Source: Candidatus Contendibacter sp. (GTDB lineage Bacteria > Pseudomonadota > Gammaproteobacteria > Competibacterales > Competibacteraceae). From it: a stretch of DNA of 41,996 nt. The notes beneath the pieces were generated by a model, which searched no databases, had not been told where the DNA came from, and was given only the letters and a program-made list of their open reading frames with translations. A program made the translations under genes and the position numbers. Below, one piece after another: positions 24,351 to 31,684 of this stretch. Location of the stretch: positions 1-41,996 of the forward strand of contig JARSSO010000061.1 in NCBI GenBank assembly GCA_029624765.1, read 5' to 3'. How positions within the stretch are numbered: position 1 is the first letter of the stretch; the number at the start of each line of letters is the position of its first letter.

Positions 24351-26063
24351 ATGACGGCCACCGCCCCGGAACTTCCGCCAATGCCCGACGAAGCCAACGC
24401 CGAAATCCTGGTCGTGGACGACACGCCCGCCAATCTCAGGCTCCTTGCCAATCTTCTCACCGAGCACGGCTATCGCGTCCGACCGGCCTCCAGCGGCGCT
24501 CTGGCGCTGCGTTCGGCGGCGGCCAAAACCCCGGACCTGATTCTGCTGGACGTGTGGATGCCGGACCTGGACGGCTACGCGGTCTGCCAGCGGCTGAAGG
24601 CCGATCCGCGCACGCACTCCATCCCGGTGATCTTCATCAGCGCCCTGCACGAGGCTCCCGACAAGGTCCAGGGGTTCGCCGTCGGCGGCGTCGATTACAT
24701 CACCAAGCCTTTCGAGCCGGTGGAGGTGCTGGCCCGGGTCCGTACCCATCTGGAATTGTGGCGCTTGCAACAACGCCTGGAACAGCGTGTGGAGGCGCGC
24801 ACCGCGGAGCTGGCCAAGGTCCATCGCGCCTTGCACCAGAACGAGGAGCGCCTGCGGCAAGTCATCGAAGCCACCCGCGACGCCGTGTGGGACTGGAATC
24901 TGCGGACCGGCGAATTTTTCGTCAGCGACCGCTGGTACACGATGCTGGACTACGCGCCCGGCGAGTTCGTGGTCGATTACGCCGGTTGGCGCGACCCGGT
25001 CCATCCCGACGACCTGGCGGCGCTGGAAGCGGCCCTGCGCGCGCATCGGGAGGGTCGCCTGCCCGAATTCAGCGTCGAATACCGGATGCGCGCCAAGACC
25101 AGCGCCTGGCGGTGGATTGTCAGCCGTGGGAAAGTGATCGAGCGGGACGCGGCCGGCGAGCCGTTGCGGATGGTCGGCGTCAACACCGACATCACCGCGC
25201 GCAAGCGGGCGGAAGCGGAGCTGGAACGGCACCGGGACCACCTGGAGGAACTGGTGGCCGAACGCACCGCCGAGTTGCGCCAGGCCATGACCCAACTGCT
25301 TCAAGCCGAAAAACTCGCCGCCCTCGGCAGCCTGGTGGCGGGCGTCGCTCACGAGCTCAATACCCCCCTGGGCAACGTCCGCACCGTGGCCGGCGCTCTG
25401 GGCGATGAATTGCGCCGGTTCGCCGCCGCCGTCGACGCCGGGGCCCTGCGCCGCTCCCAGGTCGCCGGCTTCCTCGGCCGTAGCCAGGAAGCGGTGGACC
25501 TGCTGGAACGCAACGCCGCCCGCGCCGCCGACCTGATCGGCCACTTCAAGCAGGTGGCGGTCGACCAGACCAGCGCCCGCCGCCGCCGCTTCGACCTGCG
25601 CCAGACCGTCGAGGAGCTGCTCGTTACCCTGCAACCCCAGTTCAAGCACACCGCCCACCGCGTCGAGCTGGACATCGCCCCCGGCCTGGAGCTGGACAGC
25701 TACCCCGGTCCGCTGGAGCAGGTGCTCGCCAACCTGATCGGCAATTCGCTCGTCCACGGCTTCGCCGGCCGGGACGCGGGCCTGATCCAGATCCGCGCCG
25801 TGATTCTTGACAGTGGCGACGTGCAAATCGACCACGCCGACGATGGGCTCGGTATTCCAGAAAAGATACAAAATCACATCTTCGACCCGTTCTTTACCAC
25901 CAATCCCAGCGGCGGCGGCAGTGGTTTGGGTTTGTATATTGTCTATAATCTAGTCGCCGGGGTGCTCGGTGGGACGATCCGAGTCCACAGCGCCCCCGGG
26001 GCGGGGACTACTTTTACCTTAACTTTGCCCCGTAGCGCCCCCGACCGGCCTACCTTGGAATGA
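24351..26063 (+). CDS. HK5: hybrid sensor kinase with N-terminal receiver, REC-PAS-HisKA-HATPase
   Basis: This encodes 570 residues from ATG 24351. A GTG at 24306 would add 15 residues of no recognisable character. REC lies at about 16-138 (ILVVDDTPANLRLLANLL; Asp in LILLDVWMPDLDGY; Lys in DYITKPFEPVEVLARV). Then come a coiled coil, a PAS (about 160-282; VWDWNLRTGEFFVSDRWY, typical PAS_3), a second coiled coil, HisKA with His334 in GVAHELNTPLGN and HATPase (ADDGLGIPEK, GSGLGLYIVYN). It is soluble. A receiver ahead of a kinase suggests that it is itself switched by another kinase and relays the signal. It stops 6 bp before RR2, so the two are almost certainly co-expressed. The 3' end is noticeably more AT-rich (around 25800-26050) than the homogenised core. 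Confidence 0.92.
   Translation: MTATAPELPPMPDEANAEILVVDDTPANLRLLANLLTEHGYRVRPASSGALALRSAAAKTPDLILLDVWMPDLDGYAVCQRLKADPRTHSIPVIFISALHEAPDKVQGFAVGGVDYITKPFEPVEVLARVRTHLELWRLQQRLEQRVEARTAELAKVHRALHQNEERLRQVIEATRDAVWDWNLRTGEFFVSDRWYTMLDYAPGEFVVDYAGWRDPVHPDDLAALEAALRAHREGRLPEFSVEYRMRAKTSAWRWIVSRGKVIERDAAGEPLRMVGVNTDITARKRAEAELERHRDHLEELVAERTAELRQAMTQLLQAEKLAALGSLVAGVAHELNTPLGNVRTVAGALGDELRRFAAAVDAGALRRSQVAGFLGRSQEAVDLLERNAARAADLIGHFKQVAVDQTSARRRRFDLRQTVEELLVTLQPQFKHTAHRVELDIAPGLELDSYPGPLEQVLANLIGNSLVHGFAGRDAGLIQIRAVILDSGDVQIDHADDGLGIPEKIQNHIFDPFFTTNPSGGGSGLGLYIVYNLVAGVLGGTIRVHSAPGAGTTFTLTLPRSAPDRPTLE
25188..25786 (+). repeat. 599-bp tract identical to 19866-20464
   Basis: This is the HK5 copy of the kinase-core tract. 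Its part 25516-25723 belongs to the 208 bp common to HK2, HK3, HK4 and HK5. Confidence 0.9.
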
Positions 26064-26069
26064 CCCCTT

Positions 26070-28304
26070 ATGATCGACGAACTGCTCGACTGGAACGACG
26101 CCGAGCCACCCCAGGCGTCCCAGTCGGCCAACGCCTCGCCATGGAAGCTGCTCGTCGTCGACGACGACCCCGAGGTGCACAGCGTCACCCGCTTCGTCCT
26201 GCACGACCTGCGCATCTTCGACCGCCCCCTGCGCCTGCTCCACGCCCACAGCGCCCAGGAGGCCCGCGAGCGGTTGCGCCAGCACCCCGACATCGCCGTC
26301 GCCCTCGTGGACGTGGTCATGGAAACCGACCAGGCCGGCCTCGATCTGGTCGAGTACATCCGCAACCAGCTCGGCCTGGCCGAATGCCGCCTCATCCTGC
26401 GCACCGGCCAGCCCGGCTACGCCCCGGAACTGACCGTCATCCACCAATACGACATCAACGACTACCGCACCAAGGCCGAACTGACCCATACCCGGCTGAT
26501 CACCACGGTCAGCGCCGCCCTGCGCGCCTACGAGCAACTGCGCGCCCTGGCCGAGAACCGGCGCGGTCTGGAGCTGATCATCCACGCCACCGCGCAATTG
26601 ATGGAGCAGCACGCCATCGCCAGTCTGGCCGAAGGCATCCTCACCCAACTGGCCGCCTTGCTGAAGTTACCCCTGGACGGCGTCGTCTGCACCCAGCGAG
26701 GCTCGCCGTTCGGCGTCGATACCGAGCGCTGCTACGTGGTCGGGGCCGCCGGTCATTACGCGCCCTACATCGCTCAGCCGCTGGAACGATTGCCAAACCG
26801 GCGGATCGTGGAGGCCATCCTGGAGAGCGTCACCAATAATCAACATATTTTCAAAAGCGATTGCACGGTCTTGTATCTGAAAGCCGCTCCGCGTCAGGAG
26901 GCCGCCATCTTTCTCGATTCCGGTCGGGCGCTCACCGCGCTGGATCGTCCACTGATCGAGGTATTCGCCGCCAACATCACCGCCTGCTTTCGCAACGTCA
27001 ACCTGGTCGAGCACCTTCACTACATCGCCTATCACGATCCGTTGACCCGGCTCCCCAACCGCTTGCGTTTCGTCACCGATCTCGACGCGGCCGTCCAGGC
27101 GCGAACCGACGCCGCGGTGGCGCTGTTGGACATTCACCACTTCGCCGATCTCAACGATGGTCTTGGCGAGGACACCGGCAACCTGCTGCTGGTGGCGGTC
27201 GCCGAGCGGCTTCGGGCCCGGCTGGAGCCAACTTGCCGCCTGGCTCGCATCGGCGCCGACCTCTTCGGCGTGCTGGGGCCGGAGGCCCAGGTCAATCCCT
27301 TCAGCCTGATGGCGCTGTTCCACGCTCCCTTCAAGGTCGGCGAATACCAGTTGCCCGTCACCATCGCCCTGGGACTGTGCCGCAATCTGGATGACGCCAA
27401 ATCCGGCCTCGATCTACTCAAGCGGGTCAATGTCGCGCTCAACCACGCCAAGCGCAGCCTCTCGACCCACCACGAGTACTACGTGGCGGCCATGGAAGAA
27501 ACCACTCGCCGACGGGTGGAAATCATCCGACGCCTGCGCCTCGATTTCCAGGCGGAAAAACTGCAAGTCTGGTATCAGCCGCAAATCGCCCTGGCCACCG
27601 GCGAGGTCGTGGGAGTCGAAGCGCTGATGCGCTGGCCGGGCGAGCAGGGCTTCGTCCAACCGCCGGATGTCTTCATCCCGCTCGCCGAATATTCGGGCTT
27701 GATCATTCAAATCGGGGCCTGGGTGCTGGAACAGGCGTGCGTTCAACACGCACGGCTCGTGGCGGCGGGATTCGAGTCGCTGAAAATAGCGGTCAACGTC
27801 AGCATGCCGCAATTCCGCAAGGCCGATTTCGTCGAGGAGGTGGCCTCCATCCTGGCCAATCGCCAAATGCCGCCGTCCCTGCTGGAGCTGGAAATCACCG
27901 AGAGCATCGCCATGGACGAACCGAAAGCGGTGGCGCAACGCCTGGGTGCGCTCAAGCGGCTGGGCGTCTCGCTCGCCATCGACGACTTCGGCACTGGTTA
28001 TTCCTCGTTGGGGCACTTGCAAGCCTTGCCCATCGACTGCCTCAAGATCGACCGAAGCTTCGTCAACAAGATCGATCAAAATCAGGGCGGCCTGTTCGCC
28101 GAAACCATCGTCGGGTTGAGCCGAAAGCTGCGGGTAAACTCGGTCGCCGAGGGGGTCGAGACGCAGGAACAAGCGGAATTTCTGCGCGGCCTGGGGTGCA
28201 CCATGGCCCAAGGCTATCTGTACGCCCGGCCCATGCCTCCCGACCAGCTTGCAGCGTGGCTGCGCACGCGCGATGCGTCGCAAGCACGGGAATCCATCCC
28301 ATGA
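26070..28304 (+). CDS. RR2: response regulator with REC-DUF3369-degenerate GGDEF-EAL, predicted cyclic-di-GMP phosphodiesterase
   Basis: This encodes 744 residues. REC lies at about 25-152 and DUF3369 at about 152-320, identical to RR1 through the receiver. There are no PAS units. The GGDEF-type domain (about 325-485) has GADLF (from residue 395) in place of GGDEF and lacks a usable active site. The EAL domain (about 490-740) is complete: VEALMRWPG (EAL at 517-519), INVS, ELEITES, IDDFGTGYSS, LKIDRSF, EGVET and QGY. It is therefore expected to hydrolyse c-di-GMP to pGpG under control of receiver phosphorylation. It starts 6 bp after HK5. Its stop overlaps the hemN start, so hemN may be translated from the same transcript. 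Confidence 0.93.
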   Translation: MIDELLDWNDAEPPQASQSANASPWKLLVVDDDPEVHSVTRFVLHDLRIFDRPLRLLHAHSAQEARERLRQHPDIAVALVDVVMETDQAGLDLVEYIRNQLGLAECRLILRTGQPGYAPELTVIHQYDINDYRTKAELTHTRLITTVSAALRAYEQLRALAENRRGLELIIHATAQLMEQHAIASLAEGILTQLAALLKLPLDGVVCTQRGSPFGVDTERCYVVGAAGHYAPYIAQPLERLPNRRIVEAILESVTNNQHIFKSDCTVLYLKAAPRQEAAIFLDSGRALTALDRPLIEVFAANITACFRNVNLVEHLHYIAYHDPLTRLPNRLRFVTDLDAAVQARTDAAVALLDIHHFADLNDGLGEDTGNLLLVAVAERLRARLEPTCRLARIGADLFGVLGPEAQVNPFSLMALFHAPFKVGEYQLPVTIALGLCRNLDDAKSGLDLLKRVNVALNHAKRSLSTHHEYYVAAMEETTRRRVEIIRRLRLDFQAEKLQVWYQPQIALATGEVVGVEALMRWPGEQGFVQPPDVFIPLAEYSGLIIQIGAWVLEQACVQHARLVAAGFESLKIAVNVSMPQFRKADFVEEVASILANRQMPPSLLELEITESIAMDEPKAVAQRLGALKRLGVSLAIDDFGTGYSSLGHLQALPIDCLKIDRSFVNKIDQNQGGLFAETIVGLSRKLRVNSVAEGVETQEQAEFLRGLGCTMAQGYLYARPMPPDQLAAWLRTRDASQARESIP
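26142..26662 (+). repeat. 521-bp tract identical to 21230-21750
   Basis: This is the RR2 copy of the REC-DUF3369 tract. Divergence resumes where RR1 reads TGGGCAACC and RR2 reads GAAGTTACC. Confidence 0.9.
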
Positions 28305-29686
28305 CGAATACCGCCATCGCGTTCAATCCGGCCCTGCTACGCAAGTACGACAAAGCCGGTCCCCGCTATACCTCGTACCCGACCGCGGTGCAGTTTCATG
28401 AAGGGTTCGGCGAAACCGAATACCAGGAACTGGCCTTGGCCAGCAACGCCGAAAGCCGGCCGCTGTCGCTGTACGTCCACATCCCCTTCTGCGACACGGT
28501 TTGCTTTTACTGCGCCTGCAACAAGATCGTCACCAAGAACCGCCGCCACACCGTGCCTTATCTCGATCATCTGTATCGGGAGATCGCCTTGCAGGGCGCG
28601 CTGTTCGACCGGTCGCGACCGGTTACCCAGTTACACTGGGGCGGCGGCACGCCCACCTTCATCAGCGCCGCCGAAATGCGCGAACTGATGCGGGTCACCG
28701 GCGAGCATTTCCGCCTGCTCGACGACGACAGCGGTGAGTACTCCATCGAAGTCGACCCGCGCGAGACCGACGACCACACCGTTGCGCTGCTGCGCGAGCT
28801 GGGTTTCAACCGGCTGAGCCTGGGGGTGCAGGATTTTGATCCCGACGTGCAAAAAGCGGTCAACCGCATCCAATCCCGCGAAATCACGCTGCAAGTGATG
28901 GAAGCCGCTCGGCGCGAGGGCTTCAAATCCATCAGCGTGGATTTGATCTACGGTCTGCCGCACCAGACCGTAGCCAGCTTCGGCCGCACCGTGGACGACA
29001 TCGTCGCCCAAAGCCCCGACCGGATTTCGGTGTTCAACTACGCGCATTTGCCGGACCTGTTCAAGACCCAGCGCCAGATCGATGCCAGCGTCTTGCCGCC
29101 GCCGGCCGCGAAGCTGGAGATTCTCGAAACCGCGATCGCGCGGCTGACCCGGGCCGGCTACGTCTACATCGGCATGGACCATTTCGCCAAGCCCGACGAC
29201 GAACTGGCGCTGGCGCAGCAGGCCGGGACGCTGTACCGCAATTTCCAGGGTTACAGCACCCACGCCAACTGCGATCTGATCGGCCTCGGCGCGACCTCCA
29301 TCGGCATGGTCGGCGACAGCTACAGCCAGAATTTGAAGGTGCTGGAGGACTATTACGCGCGGATCGACGAAGGACGGCTGACGGTGTTCCGGGGGGTGCG
29401 GCTGGATGCCGACGACCGGCTGCGGCGGGCGATGATCACCGACCTGATCTGCCATTTCACCCTGGACCTCGCCGCCGTCGAGAGCCGGTTCGGCATCCGC
29501 TTTCGCGACTACTTTGCGCTGGAGCTGGCGGAGCTGGCCGACATGGAAGCCGACGGGTTGCTGGCGCTGGCCGAAGCCGGGATTTGCGTGTTGCCGCCCG
29601 GTCGATTGCTGATTCGCAACATCTGCATGGTGTTCGACCGCTATTTGCGGGAGCAGAAGCAGCAACGGTTTTCCAAGGTCATTTAA
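28301..29686 (+). CDS. hemN: Oxygen-independent coproporphyrinogen III oxidase
   Basis: This encodes 461 residues, a radical-SAM enzyme of anaerobic haem synthesis that decarboxylates coproporphyrinogen III to protoporphyrinogen IX in the cytoplasm. The N-terminus has the family signature YDKAGPRYTSYPTAVQFHE. The 4Fe-4S/SAM motif CDTVCFYCACN begins at Cys64 (Cys64, Cys68, Cys71). LHWGGGTPTFIS, SIEVDPRET, RLSLGVQDFDPDVQKAVNRI and YIGMDHFAKPDDELA are typical of HemN proper rather than of HemW-like homologues. The length matches E. coli HemN (457). The ATG at 28301 overlaps the RR2 stop by 4 bases. The reading frame is open far upstream inside RR2, but that part is only the other frame of RR2. 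No FNR-type box was identified upstream. Confidence 0.96.
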   Translation: MTNTAIAFNPALLRKYDKAGPRYTSYPTAVQFHEGFGETEYQELALASNAESRPLSLYVHIPFCDTVCFYCACNKIVTKNRRHTVPYLDHLYREIALQGALFDRSRPVTQLHWGGGTPTFISAAEMRELMRVTGEHFRLLDDDSGEYSIEVDPRETDDHTVALLRELGFNRLSLGVQDFDPDVQKAVNRIQSREITLQVMEAARREGFKSISVDLIYGLPHQTVASFGRTVDDIVAQSPDRISVFNYAHLPDLFKTQRQIDASVLPPPAAKLEILETAIARLTRAGYVYIGMDHFAKPDDELALAQQAGTLYRNFQGYSTHANCDLIGLGATSIGMVGDSYSQNLKVLEDYYARIDEGRLTVFRGVRLDADDRLRRAMITDLICHFTLDLAAVESRFGIRFRDYFALELAELADMEADGLLALAEAGICVLPPGRLLIRNICMVFDRYLREQKQQRFSKVI

Positions 29687-29722
29687 ATGGAGAAGATAAA
29701 CATTTTTGTGTATTCTTGATCC

Positions 29723-29911
29723 ATGAACAGCAACCAGTTCAAAGCCTGGCTCCATCAGCAAGGTTGTACGTTCGAGACCAAACCGGGTGGCTCCGGCCAT
29801 TTGGTCGTGCGGCTGGGTAGCCGAAAAACCGACCTGCCCATGCACGGCGGTGGCAAACAACTGGGTACCGGACTGGTGAACAAGATCAAGAAAGAGCTGG
29901 GGCTGAAATAG
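29723..29911 (+). CDS. hicA: HicA-type toxin (mRNA interferase)
   Basis: This encodes 62 residues with the double-stranded-RNA-binding-like HicA fold. The segment CTFETKPGGSGHLVVRLG contains the catalytic His26, and TDLPMHGGGKQLGTGLVNKI is the conserved C-terminal part. HicA toxins cleave mRNA when not held by HicB. The gene lies 9 bp ahead of hicB, in the usual toxin-first order. The start lacks an obvious ribosome-binding site. The upstream 36 bp (29687-29722) are AT-rich, unlike the surroundings, and probably hold the promoter and operator. Confidence 0.88.
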   Translation: MNSNQFKAWLHQQGCTFETKPGGSGHLVVRLGSRKTDLPMHGGGKQLGTGLVNKIKKELGLK

Positions 29912-29920
29912 GAGGCGACC

Positions 29921-30346
29921 ATGTTGATCTATCCCGTGGAATTGACCCCGGACGACAACGGCACCCTGCTGGTGACGTTCCCGGACATCCCGGAAGCGAT
30001 AACCTTCGGCGAAGACGAAGTCGAGGCGCTGCTGATGGCCGAGGACGCGCTGCTGGTCATGCTCTCCGCCTACATGGACGACCGCCAGCCCATCCCCGAA
30101 CCTTCGCCGCTGAACGGCCGGCCCGGCGTGGCGCTGAAGGTCGCCGCCGCCGGCAAGGTGGCCCTCCACAACGCGATGCTGGCGGCGGGCAAGCGCAAGG
30201 CCGATCTGGCGCGGATGCTCAATTTGGCGCCCACCCTGGTGGATCGGCTGTTGTCGCTGCACCACAAAAGCCGCATCGAGCAGATCGAAACCGCGCTGGC
30301 GGTCTTGGGCAAGCGGCTGGTGGTGGAGGTGCGCGAGGCGGCCTGA
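29921..30346 (+). CDS. hicB: HicB-type antitoxin
   Basis: This encodes 141 residues. The N-terminal half (IYPVELTPDDNGTLLVTFPD, then AITFGEDEVEALLMAEDAL) is the partially degraded RNase-H-like HicB fold that covers the toxin. The C-terminal half (KVALHNAMLAAGKRKADLAR, then RLLSLHHKS) is a helix-turn-helix that normally binds the operon's own operator. A good AGGAGG lies about 6 bases before the ATG. Together with hicA it forms a complete two-gene type II toxin-antitoxin module of 0.6 kb placed between hemN and the liv operon. Confidence 0.88.
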   Translation: MLIYPVELTPDDNGTLLVTFPDIPEAITFGEDEVEALLMAEDALLVMLSAYMDDRQPIPEPSPLNGRPGVALKVAAAGKVALHNAMLAAGKRKADLARMLNLAPTLVDRLLSLHHKSRIEQIETALAVLGKRLVVEVREAA

Positions 30347-30417
30347 AAGGCAATTTTGCATGGCTTTCAATTCGGCATCGCCGACCGGCAAACGGTTACG
30401 CGATAAATTTCACCCAC

Positions 30418-30423
30418 TATAAT
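30418..30423 (+). promoter_or_regulatory. Putative -10 element of the liv operon
   Basis: A perfect TATAAT lies 41 bases before the livK ATG in a locally AT-rich stretch. No good -35 hexamer is visible 16-18 bases upstream (the sequence there is about GTTACG), so an activator may be required. Confidence 0.45.
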
Positions 30424-30464
30424 CTCATTCGTAACAAATCCATCACGACGAGAGGAGTCATTCG

Positions 30465-31583
30465 ATGAACACGTTCAGCCGTCATGCCCTGAGCGCCGCC
30501 GTCGGCGCGGTCATCCTGGGGCTGGGAGGTTTGGCGCACGCCGACACCATCAAAATTGCCGTGGCTGGCCCGATCACCGGCCCGGTCGCTCAGTACGGCG
30601 ACATGCAGATGAGCGGCGCCAAGATGGCGGTCGAGCAGATCAACGCCAAGGGCGGCGTCAACGGCAAGAAGCTGGAAGCGGTGTTGATCGACGACGTCTG
30701 CGAGCCCAAGCAGGCGGTCGCCATCGCCAACCAGATCGTCAACCAGAAGATCAAGTACGTGGTCGGGCACCTGTGTTCCGGCTCGACCCAGCCGGCCTCC
30801 AAGCTGTACGAGGAGGAAGGCATCCTGATGATCACCCCGGCGGCCACCAACCCCGCCATCACCCAACAGGGCTACAAGATGGTGTTCCGCACCATCGGCA
30901 CCGACGATCAGCAAGGCCCGACCGCCGGCAAGTACATCGCCGAGAAGATCAAGCCCAAGAAGCTGGCGATCATCCACGACAAGCAACAGTATGGCGAGGG
31001 CATCGCCAAGGAAGTGGACAAGACCGTCAAGGCCGCCGGCATCACGCCAGTCCTGTTCGAGGGCGTCAACAAGGGGCAAACCGACTTCTCGGCCCTGATC
31101 ACCAAGATGAAGAAGGACGGCGTGGATTTCGTCTACTACGGCGGCTATCACCCGGAGCTGGGCCTGTTGCTGCGCCAGTCGCGCGAGCAGGGCTTCGACG
31201 CCAAGTACATGGGGCCCGAGGGCGTCGGCAACAAGGACATCAGCGCCATCGCCGGCCCGGCCTCGGAAGGGCTGCTGGTCACCCTGCCCGCCGATTTCAG
31301 CACCGACCCCGCCAACGCCGGCCTGGTCAAGGCGTTCCAGGACAAGAAGCAAGACCCCACCGGCCCGTTCGTGATGCCGGCCTACGCGGCGGTGCAGATC
31401 GTCGCCGACGCGATCAAGGGCGCCAAGACCGAGGACGCGGTCAAGCTGGCCGACTACATCCGCAAGAACAGCTTCCAGACCCCCATCGGCAAGGTGGCTT
31501 TCAAGAATAATGGCGACTTGAAAGAATTCGAATTCGTGATCTTCACCTGGCATGCCGACGCCACCAAGACGCCGGTTAAATAA
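30465..31583 (+). CDS. livK: Branched-chain amino acid ABC transporter, periplasmic binding protein
   Basis: This encodes 372 residues. The Sec signal peptide MNTFSRHALSAAVGAVILGL is cleaved after AHA (about residue 25). The mature protein is a LivJ/LivK receptor for leucine, isoleucine and valine: TIKIAVAGPITGPVAQYGDM, VEQINAKGGVNGKKLE, YVVGHLCSGSTQPASKLYEE and AIIHDKQQYGEGIAKEVD. GAGGAG lies upstream of the ATG at proper spacing. It is first in the order livKHMGF. In contrast to the two lipoproteins at 5914 and 10733, it has no lipobox and is followed by its own membrane and ATPase genes. A terminator-like hairpin separates it from livH. Confidence 0.95.
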   Translation: MNTFSRHALSAAVGAVILGLGGLAHADTIKIAVAGPITGPVAQYGDMQMSGAKMAVEQINAKGGVNGKKLEAVLIDDVCEPKQAVAIANQIVNQKIKYVVGHLCSGSTQPASKLYEEEGILMITPAATNPAITQQGYKMVFRTIGTDDQQGPTAGKYIAEKIKPKKLAIIHDKQQYGEGIAKEVDKTVKAAGITPVLFEGVNKGQTDFSALITKMKKDGVDFVYYGGYHPELGLLLRQSREQGFDAKYMGPEGVGNKDISAIAGPASEGLLVTLPADFSTDPANAGLVKAFQDKKQDPTGPFVMPAYAAVQIVADAIKGAKTEDAVKLADYIRKNSFQTPIGKVAFKNNGDLKEFEFVIFTWHADATKTPVK

Positions 31584-31597
31584 CCCGACGACCGCCG

Positions 31598-31634
31598 AGG
31601 GCGAGGTTCAAAAAACCCCGCCCTTCGCTTTTCA
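31598..31634 (+). terminator. Intra-operon terminator/attenuator between livK and livH
   Basis: The arms AGGGCGAGGTT (31598-31608) and AACCCCGCCCT (31614-31624) form an 11-bp stem with one A-C mismatch and a 5-base CAAAA loop, followed by TCGCTTTTC. Placed straight after the binding-protein gene, it would lower expression of the membrane genes relative to livK or protect the livK mRNA 3' end. Confidence 0.7.
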
Positions 31635-31684
31635 TGGCGCCTTGCATGCGCGCTCCGCCTTCCACCACCTCACACACGGCGCCC

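Noticed and set aside
21959..25877. Long open frames on the minus strand opposite RR1 and HK5 (up to 778 codons)
   Set aside because: They are antisense shadows produced by strong GC bias at third positions. The plus-strand frames carry all recognisable domains and the translated minus strand has none.
27737..28300. Upstream open extension of the hemN frame
   Set aside because: It is an alternate frame inside the EAL domain of RR2. HemN homology begins at 28301.
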